Positions 34,755 to 43,982 of a stretch of DNA of 64,000 nucleotides are shown here, piece after piece. How positions within the stretch are numbered: the first letter of the stretch is position 1; every line of letters starts with the position of its first letter. This stretch comes from G963677085 sp963677085 (lineage in GTDB: Bacteria; Planctomycetota; Planctomycetia; Pirellulales; Thermoguttaceae), in assembly GCA_963677085.2 (NCBI GenBank), contig CAXXFH010000003.1, forward strand, positions 744,001 to 808,000, written 5' to 3'. The notes beneath the pieces are model-generated. The model did not search any database. It was not told the origin of the DNA and saw only the letters and a list, made by a program, of their open reading frames with translations. A program made the position numbers and the translations under genes.

Positions 34755-35924
34755 TTAAACGGCAAACGGTTCTCGCGTGCGAACCAGATCCACGACGGTG
34801 TGTTTGTCGTGTGATTCGAGTGCCGCGGTGAATAGCCGATGGCTCAGGGCAACTTCTTCGGGAGTCGCACAACCCGCGAAGGTGCTTCGAGTTCGGCAAT
34901 GTTCGAGTTCGTCGAAAAAGGCCGCCCACATTTGCAGTATGGCGTCGGAGAAGCCAAGATCGAAAATACTGCCGGTGATACTTTTGAAGGCTGTTTCGTG
35001 TCCCATGTCGATTTGTCCCCACACCTGTTCATGCCCATCGTACACCAACCGCTCCAACCGCTTGGGGTTTTTCGTCGAGAACCTCGCGGCGGCTTGGGTA
35101 CCCACGACTTTAAGATACCAGGAATTCTTTTCGCCAGGGGAGATCCTTTGGGTTTTCAACGTCATGGGAAAGGACTTGCCAGTAGACGGGGCGACCGTTT
35201 CGCAGAGTAGCGTGGCATTGTCCCAGGTGGAACAAGGGGCCATGTCTCCGTTCGCGTCGGGGCGGCTGGCGACGATGTTTGAGAGCACCGCGCGAACGTT
35301 GTGCGGAATCCAGTCGGCACGAAGAGGAACATGGCAGACGTGCATGCCCAGGTCGCCCAGGCAGCCGTAGTTGCCGTTGTATTCGACCATCCGCTTCCAG
35401 TTGATCGGTTTACGCGGATCGAGGTCGCTTGAATGGAGAAAACCGGCTTCGACTTCAATGATGCATCCAAAGGCCCGACGCTCGATCATCCGGCCGATTT
35501 GCTGCACGGCCGGGTAAAAGGGAAACTCTGACGAGCACCGCACGAACGTGCCTGGGTGCTCCGCGATACATTCCATAATGCGGCGATTGGCCGGCAAATC
35601 GATCCCGAACGGTTTTTCTCCCATCAGGTGTTTTCCGGCCGCGATGGCCGCGCAATAGATCTCCTGGTGGAGGTGGTGGGGTACGGCGCAGTAAACGACT
35701 TCGACTTTCTTGTTATCCAACAGTGCGCGGTAGTCCTTGGTTGCTTGGCCGACCGAGGGTAGGTTGTCGACATACCACGCGTGCAGCGTGGGATTGCGGT
35801 CGCAGACGGCGACGATCTCGGGGCGAACGTCCACGTCGGTCAGGTGAGCCCAACGCATGGCCGCGCTGGCGAATTCCCTTCCCATCAAGCCGCAGCCGAT
35901 GATTCCGCAACGGATGGTTTTCAT
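34755..35924 (-). CDS. Gfo/Idh/MocA family oxidoreductase
   Basis: A 389-residue protein with an N-terminal Rossmann fold: GIIGCGLMG (residues 7-15) binds NAD(P), and EKPFG (103-107) is the family's catalytic/cofactor motif. The C-terminal half contains WKRMVEYNGNYGCLGDLGMH, where GDLGMH is the usual conserved GxHxxD/H-type segment. Members oxidise or reduce sugars and inositol derivatives with NAD(P). It lies 23 bases from the aminotransferase gene and 12 bases from the HEAT-symporter gene, and so probably works on the transported amino sugar. Confidence 0.9.
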   Translation of the reverse strand: MKTIRCGIIGCGLMGREFASAAMRWAHLTDVDVRPEIVAVCDRNPTLHAWYVDNLPSVGQATKDYRALLDNKKVEVVYCAVPHHLHQEIYCAAIAAGKHLMGEKPFGIDLPANRRIMECIAEHPGTFVRCSSEFPFYPAVQQIGRMIERRAFGCIIEVEAGFLHSSDLDPRKPINWKRMVEYNGNYGCLGDLGMHVCHVPLRADWIPHNVRAVLSNIVASRPDANGDMAPCSTWDNATLLCETVAPSTGKSFPMTLKTQRISPGEKNSWYLKVVGTQAAARFSTKNPKRLERLVYDGHEQVWGQIDMGHETAFKSITGSIFDLGFSDAILQMWAAFFDELEHCRTRSTFAGCATPEEVALSHRLFTAALESHDKHTVVDLVRTREPFAV

Positions 35925-35947
35925 GGCGAGTCTCTGCTGGGTTGGCT

Positions 35948-37330
35948 TTAATTCATTGCGCCCAACTGCTGGGCCGTCTCTCCGATGGCTTCGTCGATAA
36001 TGTCGAGCCCTCGCAACAGCGCGGCCTCATCCATCACGATCGGCGGACTCATCCGCAGAATGTGACCCGCGGGAATCCAAGCAAGGCCTTTGGTAAACGC
36101 TTTTTGGTAGACCAATCGTCCGGCCTCGTCGAACGGTTCCTTGGTGGTCTTGTCCTTGACCAGTTCGATTCCCATCAGGCAACCTTTGGCTCGCACGTCG
36201 CCGACGATCGCGTGTTCGGCCTTCATTTGTTGCATGCGTTTCAGCGCGATTTCGCCGAGTCGAGCGGCGTGGGGCAATAGATCTTCCTCCTCGATTACTT
36301 CGGTCGAAGCCAATGCCGCAGCGCAGGCCATGGGATTGCCTCCGTAACTGCTTGAAGCGGAAATCTTCTCGAAACTCTCCTTGTGTTCCTCGCGTACGGC
36401 CACGCAGGTGACCGGGAATCCGTTGCCGAATCCCTTGCCGATCGAAACGATGTCGGGCACCACGTCCCAGTGTTCCAAGCAGAGCCATTTGCCGGTGCGG
36501 CCCCAACTGGTCAACACCTCGTCGGCCATCAGTAGAATGCTGCGGTCGTTGCAGAATTGCCGCAGTTTGGGGAAAAAGTCGTCGGGCGGCATCACCGAAC
36601 CGCCCCAGCCCTGGATCGGTTCGAGTACGAACCCGGCCACGTCGCCCACGGTGGCCTTGTCGAGGTACTCGTCGTAAAAGGCGAGGTAGGCGTCAGTATC
36701 GATTACGCCGTTGTTGTCGGTCCAAATCGGGCGATAGACGTCGGGCCGGGGGACCATGTGGGAACCGGGCGCCCGGACGCGCCCGTAGACCTGCGACCGA
36801 ATGTGGGCTAGCGACACGCTGCCGTAGGTCTTACCGTGGAAATCGTAGAAACAACTGACCATTTCGTTGCGGCCTGTGGCCGCCCGAAGCACACGCATAC
36901 CGGCTTCGACCGCCGCCGTACCGCAATCGTAGAACTGGAAGCCGTTGAGATCTCCTGGCAGGATCTCAGCCAGTTTTTCGACCAGGGCCGTTTTGATGGG
37001 CGTGGTGAAGTCGTGGGCGTTCATCAGTTGGCCGGCATACTTGGCCACCGCCTCGCTGATCTTCGGATGGCAATGTCCCAGCGTGGTTACGTAGATGCCC
37101 GACGAAAAATCGAGAAACTCGTTGCCGTCCACGTCGGTGAGAACGCAGCCCTGGCCTCGTTCGAAGGTCACGGGAAACAACTTCACCTGGCCGCTTAATC
37201 CCTTGAAGTACTTCGTGCAGCGGTTATGGTATTCGACCGACTGTGGTCCGGGCGGAGCGGAAATAATGCGCGGATACCGTGCCAAGTCGACGTGTGCCCA
37301 GTCGCGTGACGAGAAATCGGTGTCAATCAT
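35948..37330 (-). CDS. Class III pyridoxal-phosphate aminotransferase
   Basis: A 460-residue protein beginning MIDTDFSSRD, with GGGGAG before the ATG. PLP-binding lysine K299 lies in VSIGKGFGNGFP, and D270 in LLMADEVLTSWGRTG contacts the pyridine nitrogen. GTAAVEAGMRVLRAATGR is the usual phosphate region. The class includes acetylornithine, 4-aminobutyrate and glutamate-1-semialdehyde aminotransferases. In this cluster with NagA-like, NagB-like and kinase genes it could move an amino group on an amino-sugar breakdown product, but that is inference. Confidence 0.9.
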   Translation of the reverse strand: MIDTDFSSRDWAHVDLARYPRIISAPPGPQSVEYHNRCTKYFKGLSGQVKLFPVTFERGQGCVLTDVDGNEFLDFSSGIYVTTLGHCHPKISEAVAKYAGQLMNAHDFTTPIKTALVEKLAEILPGDLNGFQFYDCGTAAVEAGMRVLRAATGRNEMVSCFYDFHGKTYGSVSLAHIRSQVYGRVRAPGSHMVPRPDVYRPIWTDNNGVIDTDAYLAFYDEYLDKATVGDVAGFVLEPIQGWGGSVMPPDDFFPKLRQFCNDRSILLMADEVLTSWGRTGKWLCLEHWDVVPDIVSIGKGFGNGFPVTCVAVREEHKESFEKISASSSYGGNPMACAAALASTEVIEEEDLLPHAARLGEIALKRMQQMKAEHAIVGDVRAKGCLMGIELVKDKTTKEPFDEAGRLVYQKAFTKGLAWIPAGHILRMSPPIVMDEAALLRGLDIIDEAIGETAQQLGAMN

Positions 37331-37575
37331 GTTCGAGTGCTCCCCAAAGTGCCCTAGAGGATGTCTTTGCCTGAGATGCCTTCCGACGCGACGACGGGTC
37401 TCGCTCGCCTGCCCCAACGCCGACCTGTCGCGTGCGTTAGGTTATCGTTTGTGTTCAAGTGTGTGCAATATAAACATCTGCGGGCAGTGTGTCAATTGCT
37501 GCGTGTCCGGGTTTTCGGTGCGTTGAAGGGGAACCATCGGAAGCCGGCCAGTCATCTTGGGAAAAAGGCCGTCTA

Positions 37576-38937
37576 TCAGCGGTCGGGTGCGAAGACTGTC
37601 CGGGACTGGCTCGATTGTTCGGCCAGCTCCCTCAGACGCTGGGCGTTCCCGTGACAAAGCCCGAGGATGGCGGCTCCCAGGCTGGTCGGCTCTTCGCAGG
37701 CCAGGTTGGACACGGGTAGGCTCAGGGTGTTTGCCTTGATTTGTTGCCAGAGGCCGCTTCGGGCGGCGCCACCGAGTGAGCGGATTCCGTCGGGCACAAC
37801 GTTGGCCGTGAGTACCTGGACCTGATCACGCAACGCCTCGGCCACTGCTTCCAGTACGGCGCGTACGGCATGGCCACGCGTATGATTGGCCGACTGGTTG
37901 CTAAAGACGACGCTTCTCGACATAGGGTCCAGACCAACAGCGAGAAGCTCGTTGCAGCCCGGCGGGACATTGGCCGCTTCGGCCATGAGTTGTTCGTAGG
38001 TTGGGTTGTCGTCTTGCTGAAGACGCAGGGCTTCGATCAGGTTGGCCGCCGTGTTGCCAAACACCATGCGGTAGTAGCAGTCGGGAGCAAAGCTTGGACC
38101 CTGAAAAACACCCCGATCGACCAGCGACGGATCAAAGCGGTGGGCACAGCAGACGGTGGCCAGGACGGTGCCCGTGGTTTCCGAAACGATTCCCGGTACG
38201 ACATTTCCCGCTGCAATCGCCCCGGCATACTGGTCGAGGCACCCGACCACCAAGCGGCACCCCGCGGCGAGCCCCAGTTGCTCGGCTCGTTGACCAACGA
38301 TGGCGCCCAAGTCGGTGCCTGCGCGGACAATACGTGGCAGTAGCGAACGTGACAGGCCGATTCGCCGCAAGGCGGTCTCGCGCCATCGCAACCTGTGGAT
38401 ATCGATCAAACCGGTCAGGCCAGCAACGCCCGCTTCGGTAACATGCTGGCCGGTCAAGTAGAGCGTGAGATAGTCGCTGATCAGGCACAGTCGGGTTGCC
38501 TGTCGCCACGTTGGGAGCTCGTTTTCGCGGAGCCACAACAGCTTGGCGATCATGAATTCGTGCGTAAGGTCAACGACGCCGGTCTCCGCGTAATCGTTGA
38601 CCTCGGGCAGACTAATGTCGACGGCGCGGGCGTCGGGCCAAAGGATGATCGGCGTCAGGGGGCGACCTTCGGTGTCGAGCAGAATGAAGCTGTTCGTCTG
38701 CGAGGCGAAGCTCAGCGTGGCCGCGCCTTCCACGGCGCGCGCGTCCTGAACTCGTAGCTCCCTGATCAATCGGCCGACGACCGCCAAAAAGGCTTCGGGA
38801 GCAACCTCCACGCGACGCGCCCCAGGGTGATCGATGGGTGTTTCTCGGCTCGCCAATGCGAGCATCGAGCCGTGTTCATCGAACACGGCTGCCTTGAAGT
38901 AGGTCGTGCCGAGATCGAGGGTCAGGACGTTCGGCAT
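37576..38937 (-). CDS. FGGY-family carbohydrate kinase
   Basis: A 453-residue protein. The N-terminal DLGTTYFKAAVFD (DxGTT phosphate-binding loop, residues 8-20) and GVAGLTGLIDIHRLRW resemble the first FGGY domain. ETTGTVLATV and SLGGAARSGLWQQI are the second ATP-binding region. The family phosphorylates sugars such as xylulose, ribulose and gluconate. The stop is 245 bases from the aminotransferase start, and the ATG overlaps the ceramidase-like gene end by 16 bases. It probably activates the sugar made by the local enzymes. Confidence 0.88.
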   Translation of the reverse strand: MPNVLTLDLGTTYFKAAVFDEHGSMLALASRETPIDHPGARRVEVAPEAFLAVVGRLIRELRVQDARAVEGAATLSFASQTNSFILLDTEGRPLTPIILWPDARAVDISLPEVNDYAETGVVDLTHEFMIAKLLWLRENELPTWRQATRLCLISDYLTLYLTGQHVTEAGVAGLTGLIDIHRLRWRETALRRIGLSRSLLPRIVRAGTDLGAIVGQRAEQLGLAAGCRLVVGCLDQYAGAIAAGNVVPGIVSETTGTVLATVCCAHRFDPSLVDRGVFQGPSFAPDCYYRMVFGNTAANLIEALRLQQDDNPTYEQLMAEAANVPPGCNELLAVGLDPMSRSVVFSNQSANHTRGHAVRAVLEAVAEALRDQVQVLTANVVPDGIRSLGGAARSGLWQQIKANTLSLPVSNLACEEPTSLGAAILGLCHGNAQRLRELAEQSSQSRTVFAPDR

Positions 38938-40295
38938 GGCGGGATAACGCGGGAAGAAGCCGCGTTTTGATCGAGTAATTTGATGGTTGTCTCGACGAGT
39001 CGTTGACCAGATTCCGGGCTTCGCAGCAGCGAGTTGCCGGCCTCGTAGGCACCCCGATCGATCGCCTCCTGCGTCACGAGATAGCCCTGTAGCTCGCCAT
39101 TGGCCAGCGAGATGATGAACGTGTTTTCATACCGTTGCATCACCTCCAAAGCAAATTCGACGAAGATCTCGCACGGCCACCCGACGAAACGGCAGTTGCC
39201 CAGGCAGATCACTTGCACTTCGGCGGGCAGGAAGGTCTCGGCGATCTGACGTACGCGTCCTTGCTGAGCCGCGTTGGTCAATGCCAGCGTTTCTTCGGCA
39301 CCAAACCAGTCGACTTCGGCGGTGCGCACGTCGGTACGCGATGCGCTGCTGTCACGCAGCGTGTTCAGTCGATGAAGCGCCGCTCTTGCCTGGGACGCGG
39401 CGGTCTTCGTGTCGGGAAAGTCGCGCAGTGGAAGATCGATCAACGCATGGCGGCACGTCACCGCGGCGGTGTCGATCGCTCGGGCACTCCTGGCAGCCGT
39501 GACAATCGACTCCGCCAGTAGTTTGCCGAGCCGCGCGGCTTCCTCGAACGTGTTGGCCCTGGCGACATGGCGTGGGCTCTGGTTGCCGGCGGCGCCCATG
39601 TGGTAAATGAACGGGCAGGTATCGCCGAGGAAATGCTGCTTCAGATGACGTCGAGCCAGCCCGGGAAGGTCGCCGCTGATCTGCGTCGAGTCCTCGTGTA
39701 AAACCGTGGGATGCATGGAGCAAACCGCCATGACGCCGAGAAATTGTCCGGTTTGCGCGTCGCGTGCAACCAGGACCGGCACTCGGGGTATCGCCGGACC
39801 GCGAAGGTCGTGGCGGTTGGTGCCGACCGCCGAGCCGTCGGCGACCGCGAAGCCGAGCGACGCAGGTCGGGCGGAACGGACAGCAACCGTTGCCGCTTCG
39901 ACAATGCCGTCTTCCAGTTGTCGGAGATACTCTGGGTCGGGATCCGGTACGACCGAATCAGACTCGTTGCTGAGCATTCGAGTAATCACCGGGCCCGAGT
40001 GCGTGTGTGTCGCCGTGACCATGATACGATCGGCGGCGACGGATGTTCGTTCGGCGATGCGACGCCGGGCGGAGATTACAGTAGCCTTGGGTACCCAAAT
40101 GACGTCGTTGGCAACGAAGAGGATGTCCGATTGCCCGCCACTGAGGTATAAGGCCGACGCGAGCAATGGATCGTGTACTCCCGTACTGCAACGAGCGACG
40201 TGGGGGTAGCCGTATAGGAATGTAGGTCGCCGGGGCGTGATGTCGACCTCCGCCGCGCCGGCCAGCCAGGATGTGGTTGGAGAGGTCTGTGTCAT
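38922..40295 (-). CDS. Neutral ceramidase-like amidohydrolase
   Basis: A 457-residue protein beginning MTQTSPTTSW. AGAAEVDITPRRP and TATHTHSGP (THTHSGP at 96-102) with VCSMHPTVL are the conserved motifs of the neutral/alkaline ceramidase-like family, in which these His residues bind zinc. It has no signal peptide, unlike true secreted ceramidases, and bacterial members of this size are widely annotated but mostly untested. A deacylase role on an N-acylated sugar or lipid is possible. It is the first gene of the minus-strand operon and is divergent from the DeoR gene. Confidence 0.82.
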   Translation of the reverse strand: MTQTSPTTSWLAGAAEVDITPRRPTFLYGYPHVARCSTGVHDPLLASALYLSGGQSDILFVANDVIWVPKATVISARRRIAERTSVAADRIMVTATHTHSGPVITRMLSNESDSVVPDPDPEYLRQLEDGIVEAATVAVRSARPASLGFAVADGSAVGTNRHDLRGPAIPRVPVLVARDAQTGQFLGVMAVCSMHPTVLHEDSTQISGDLPGLARRHLKQHFLGDTCPFIYHMGAAGNQSPRHVARANTFEEAARLGKLLAESIVTAARSARAIDTAAVTCRHALIDLPLRDFPDTKTAASQARAALHRLNTLRDSSASRTDVRTAEVDWFGAEETLALTNAAQQGRVRQIAETFLPAEVQVICLGNCRFVGWPCEIFVEFALEVMQRYENTFIISLANGELQGYLVTQEAIDRGAYEAGNSLLRSPESGQRLVETTIKLLDQNAASSRVIPPCRTS

Positions 40296-40434
40296 TTCGT
40301 CGCATCGTTTAGGGTTGGAACGCACGGCCCATTCCGTCTGCACGAGGGAGTCGGCGGGCGGCCCGTGTCCTCTGATGCCTCCGGCGTTGCGATTCGGCGG
40401 CTGACGCCTGGGGATGAGGATTGACAGACGTACG

Positions 40435-40479
40435 TGTGTTAGCTATAAACACATAAACACATTAGTTAACGCATGATAC
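40435..40479. promoter_or_regulatory. Candidate DeoR operator region
   Basis: TGTGTT (40435-40440) is followed by AAACACA (40447-40453) as an inverted pair, and a second AAACACAT (40456-40463) follows. The site ends at the DeoR start codon and lies in the divergent space to the ceramidase-like gene, where a shared repressor site is expected. Confidence 0.5.
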
Positions 40480-41298
40480 ATGAGCGAAGGAATGCCTGCA
40501 AGCCTGAGTCCCGAAATGCGGCGTACGCAAATTCTCGAATTGCTCGACCGCCAGGGCGAGTGTGGAATCGACGAACTGGCCGAGCGATTTGGCGTCAGCG
40601 GGATGACCATTCGCCGCGATCTCCAGGAGTTGGCCGACGAAGGACGCGTCATTCGCACCCATGGTGGGGCAACTCCCACGGCACGAATCACATTCGAGTT
40701 CAAGTTTCTCGCTCGAACCCAAGAACAAAACGCCGAAAAGGAGCAGATCGCCGAAGTTGCCGCCGGCCTTGTGCAGCCGGGTGAGTCGGTGCTGCTCGAT
40801 TCCAGTACTACGACCCTGGCCATCGCCCGCCGGCTTCGCGCGATCCCGGATCTGACCGTCATTACGACCTCGTTGCCAATCGCCTCGGAGTTGTTTGGTT
40901 GCGAAAGTATTGATGTTCTGATCTTGGGCGGCAAACTTCGCAAGGACTCGCCCGACTTGTTTGGCGCCTTGACCGACATCCATCTCGATGCCTTGCGTGT
41001 CAACGTGGCCTTCATCGGTGCGGATGCCGTCGACCGCTCGGGTTATATCTATAATCAATCGGCGGAGATCGGTCGCATGCTTCACCGCATGAGCAAGGCG
41101 GCGGCACGGGTTTACGCCGTGGCCGACCACTCGAAGATCGGTCGCCAGGAGCTCATGCACTTTGCCAACGTGGCCGATTGGTCGGGTCTGATTACCGACG
41201 ACAAGTTGAATGTCACGATGCAGCAGACGCTGATCCGCGCCGGCGTATCGGTGATCCGCCCGTCTTCTTCCCCTTCGACAAATCCGACCGATGACTGA
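40480..41298 (+). CDS. DeoR/GlpR-family transcriptional regulator
   Basis: A 272-residue protein. Residues about 15-70 are the helix-turn-helix (RRTQILELLDRQGECGIDEL and VSGMTIRRDLQELADEGRVI). The C-terminal sensor has VLLDSSTTTLAIARRL (a sugar phosphate binding motif, compare DeoR DSGTT) and FIGADAVDRSGYI. DeoR-type repressors bind sugar phosphates. It has no clear ribosome binding site and may begin at 40480 or a few codons later. The gene overlaps the NagA-like gene by eight bases, so the three plus-strand genes form one operon, and it probably also represses the divergent genes. Confidence 0.92.
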   Translation: MSEGMPASLSPEMRRTQILELLDRQGECGIDELAERFGVSGMTIRRDLQELADEGRVIRTHGGATPTARITFEFKFLARTQEQNAEKEQIAEVAAGLVQPGESVLLDSSTTTLAIARRLRAIPDLTVITTSLPIASELFGCESIDVLILGGKLRKDSPDLFGALTDIHLDALRVNVAFIGADAVDRSGYIYNQSAEIGRMLHRMSKAAARVYAVADHSKIGRQELMHFANVADWSGLITDDKLNVTMQQTLIRAGVSVIRPSSSPSTNPTDD

Positions 41299-42508
41299 TC
41301 TGCTCCTCCACAACGTGCGTGCGATGCAGCCGGGCGAGGGGATTGTGGCGTCGTCACTGCTGTTGCGCGGCGGCTGGATCGAAGCGTTGGATCCGAATCT
41401 TGGCAAGGCAGATTCGGTGCGGAAAATCAACGGCGGCGGCCGACTGCTGACTCCCGGCCTGATTGATATCCACGCCCATGGGATTCGGCAGTTTCTCTAC
41501 GAAAACTCGGCCGAAGACCTTTGGGCGGGGCTCGCCTCCGTGGGGCGATATGGGGTAACATGCGTGCTGCCTACGCTCTATCGGGCGACGCGCCCCGACC
41601 AACTGCCCACCTTGGAGCGGCTAGCCGACGCGTTGGACTGCCGCCCGGGACTACCGATCCCGGGCTTTCATCTCGAAGGGCCCTTTCTGGCATTGCCGGG
41701 GGCGGGCGCGGCAACTTGCCGCGGCGACGTTGCCCAACTCGAAGAAATCCTGGCAGCGGCCAAATACCGCGTCACCGCCATGTCGATCAGCCCCGATACG
41801 CCGGGAATTCTCCCGGTGATCGAATGTCTCATGGAACACGGCATCGCGGCATTCATGACGCACACCCAAGCTTCGGTCGAGCAGACGCAGGCGGCCATTG
41901 ATGCCGGGGCTCGCCACGCGACGCACTTCCTCGACGTGTTTCCGATGCCCCAAGAAACCGAGCCCGGGGTTCGTCCCGTGGGTGCGGTCGAAGCGATCCT
42001 GGCCGATCCGCGAGTGACCGTCGATTTCATTGCCGACGGGGTACACGTACATCCGACGGCCATCCGTGCCACACTGGCCGCCAAGGGCTATGACAAGATT
42101 GTCCTGATTACCGACTCGAACGTCGGCGCCGGTTTGCCGGGCGGCACGTACGACACGCCCTGGGGATTTGCGGTCGATGTCAGACCGGGCGATGCCGCAC
42201 GCATGGTGGATCCCAGCGACCCCAGCAAGCGACTCCTCGCCGGAAGCGCGCTGACCGCCGACGTCGGCATGGCGAACCTGCGTCGCTGGCTCGACCTGCC
42301 GGACTACCAGGTCTGGGCGATGGGTACACGCAATGCGGCTGCCCTGTTCGGCTGGGCCAACAAGGGTGTGATCCGGCAAGGAGCCGACGCCGACCTCGTG
42401 TTGTGGAATGAGGCCGATGGCCGTTTGCAGGCCGTTCAAACTTGGGTCGGCGGGCGTTGCGTGTTCGATGTGACTGTCGACGGAGAAAACTGGGAGCTTA
42501 CGACGTGA
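41291..42508 (+). CDS. N-acetylglucosamine-6-phosphate deacetylase-like amidohydrolase (NagA-like)
   Basis: A 405-residue amidohydrolase. Metal-binding and catalytic motifs are present: IDIHAHG (H61, H63), HLEGPF (H127, E129), MTHTQ (H191), ATHFLDVF (H212), DGVHVHP (H252, H254) and TDSNVGAG (D275). NagA removes the acetyl group of N-acetylglucosamine-6-phosphate. The NagB-like gene downstream overlaps by four bases (GTGA), supporting a deacetylase-then-deaminase route. The THLFNAM motif of standard NagA is replaced by THFLDVF, so the substrate may be another N-acyl sugar phosphate. Confidence 0.86.
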   Translation: MTDLLLHNVRAMQPGEGIVASSLLLRGGWIEALDPNLGKADSVRKINGGGRLLTPGLIDIHAHGIRQFLYENSAEDLWAGLASVGRYGVTCVLPTLYRATRPDQLPTLERLADALDCRPGLPIPGFHLEGPFLALPGAGAATCRGDVAQLEEILAAAKYRVTAMSISPDTPGILPVIECLMEHGIAAFMTHTQASVEQTQAAIDAGARHATHFLDVFPMPQETEPGVRPVGAVEAILADPRVTVDFIADGVHVHPTAIRATLAAKGYDKIVLITDSNVGAGLPGGTYDTPWGFAVDVRPGDAARMVDPSDPSKRLLAGSALTADVGMANLRRWLDLPDYQVWAMGTRNAAALFGWANKGVIRQGADADLVLWNEADGRLQAVQTWVGGRCVFDVTVDGENWELTT

Positions 42509-43437
42509 ATCCGTTTCATTATCAGCCAGCAACATGTGTGCCGTTTCGAGACATGGACGCGATCGAGCGATGCCGAGATATCCGGCGCACGGACATCGAA
42601 AAACACCCTAATCCTGACTTTCGGATCCGTGTGGTTGCCGACGACGACATGATTCACCTCTGGCTTGCCGACATGTTTTCACGGATCAAGCTGGCTGCCG
42701 ACGAAGGGCGGCGCTGTGTGATGATGATGCCCAACCCTTGGCCCGGCTATCGTTATTTGGCACATCTGCTCAACCGCGCCCGGGTGGACTGCAAACACGT
42801 CTGGTGGTTTGCCCTCGACGAATATGCCGACCAGGACGGTCGGATCGCACCGCCAGATTGGTCACGTGGCTTCGTTCACTCGTTGCTAACATTCCTCTGG
42901 GAGGAGATCGACGAAGATCTGCGACCGCCGCGCACGCAGGTCATCGGTCCGACCAACGACAACATCGACCATTACTACGACTTGATGCAGGAGGCCGGCG
43001 GCGTGGACATCAGCTATACGGGTCCCGGCTGGACTGGCCACTTGGCCTTTGTCGAACCCGACGCGCCAGAGTTCCAGGGGGCGCTCGACGAATTCAGGCA
43101 GATGGGTGCTCGGGTTTGCACACTCAGTCCCTTTACGATTGCGCAGAATTCGTTACACGGTTCGATGGGCCACAGTGGCGACCTGTCGGCTGTGCCGCCC
43201 AAGGCGGCCACCGTGGGGCCGAGAGAGGTAATCGCCGCGAAACACCGATGGGAGACTGCCGGCATTGGTGTGGGCGGAACCTCGATAAGCTGGCAACGCA
43301 TGATCGCCCGGCTGTGCTATCACGGCCCGGTCACGCCCTTGTTGCCGAGTTCCATCCACCAGGAGCTACGCACCGATTGTTACCTCAGTGAAACGGTCGC
43401 TGCCGATATCGAAGATACTTGGAACATCGGGTATTGA
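42505..43437 (+). CDS. Glucosamine-6-phosphate deaminase-like protein (NagB-like)
   Basis: A 310-residue protein starting with GTG at 42505, overlapping the NagA-like stop as GTGA. WWFALDEYAD (D105, E106) matches the NagB active site FNMDEY, and TGPGWTGHLAFVEPD matches the GxGxDGHIAFNEP motif with His179 and Glu184 kept. The Asp of DGH is Thr177 here, so an active-site residue of NagB is missing. The family also includes 6-phosphogluconolactonase and galactosamine-phosphate isomerases. It probably processes the amino-sugar phosphate released by the NagA-like enzyme, but not by standard NagB chemistry. Confidence 0.8.
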   Translation: MNPFHYQPATCVPFRDMDAIERCRDIRRTDIEKHPNPDFRIRVVADDDMIHLWLADMFSRIKLAADEGRRCVMMMPNPWPGYRYLAHLLNRARVDCKHVWWFALDEYADQDGRIAPPDWSRGFVHSLLTFLWEEIDEDLRPPRTQVIGPTNDNIDHYYDLMQEAGGVDISYTGPGWTGHLAFVEPDAPEFQGALDEFRQMGARVCTLSPFTIAQNSLHGSMGHSGDLSAVPPKAATVGPREVIAAKHRWETAGIGVGGTSISWQRMIARLCYHGPVTPLLPSSIHQELRTDCYLSETVAADIEDTWNIGY

Positions 43438-43523
43438 AACGTCGGCAGCGGAATAATCGAGTTTTCGCATTCCAGTTCTTCGTTCTGACACAGCGCGAAG
43501 GCAACATCGGCAGAACGGCTGCA

Positions 43524-43982
43524 CTATTCCTCGTTGGTCGATTCAATGACCGAATCTCGTGTGACCGTGCTTACGCATCGTGCTTCGTGGCATTGCGACC
43601 TGTCGATCGTGAATCGATAGCCAAGCCGGTCGAGTACGCGGCGGTAAAGGACCTCGCAATGCCGGCAGTAGTCGTGATACGGCTCGACCTGGTCCAGTTC
43701 GATCAGCCGGCCCATCGACGGGCAGCGATGCATGGTAATGCGAAACCAGCCTTCTTCATCGTCTATTTCCATCGTGAAATCGGCCGCTTCTTCGTTGAGG
43801 CTGCCGGACCAGTACATCCAACAGCCGCGAAGCCCGTGTTGCGCAACCGTGCTTTCGAGATTGCCCAGGAATCGATCGGCAAGATACTCCCAGAAGCATT
43901 CGACGGCTTCGCGACCACCCCGGGCGTCTAGGAATTTGAACAATTCGTTGTAGGCCGGAATAAACTCGGTGCAGGATATCAT
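43524..43982 (-). CDS. Small cysteine-rich protein, paralog of the next gene
   Basis: A 152-residue protein starting MISCTEFIPAYNELFKFLD. It has the layout YLADRFLGNL, FRITMHRCPSMGRL and YHDYCRHCEVLYRRVL with a closing C-rich end. The pattern CP followed by YC and a Cys-rich tail recalls the L-2-amino-thiazoline-4-carboxylate hydrolase-like family, but that match is tentative. It is homologous to the 43979-44446 gene in length and spacing of key segments and overlaps it by four bases. Both are likely partners; no signal peptide is present. The function is unknown. Confidence 0.55.
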   Translation of the reverse strand: MISCTEFIPAYNELFKFLDARGGREAVECFWEYLADRFLGNLESTVAQHGLRGCWMYWSGSLNEEAADFTMEIDDEEGWFRITMHRCPSMGRLIELDQVEPYHDYCRHCEVLYRRVLDRLGYRFTIDRSQCHEARCVSTVTRDSVIESTNEE

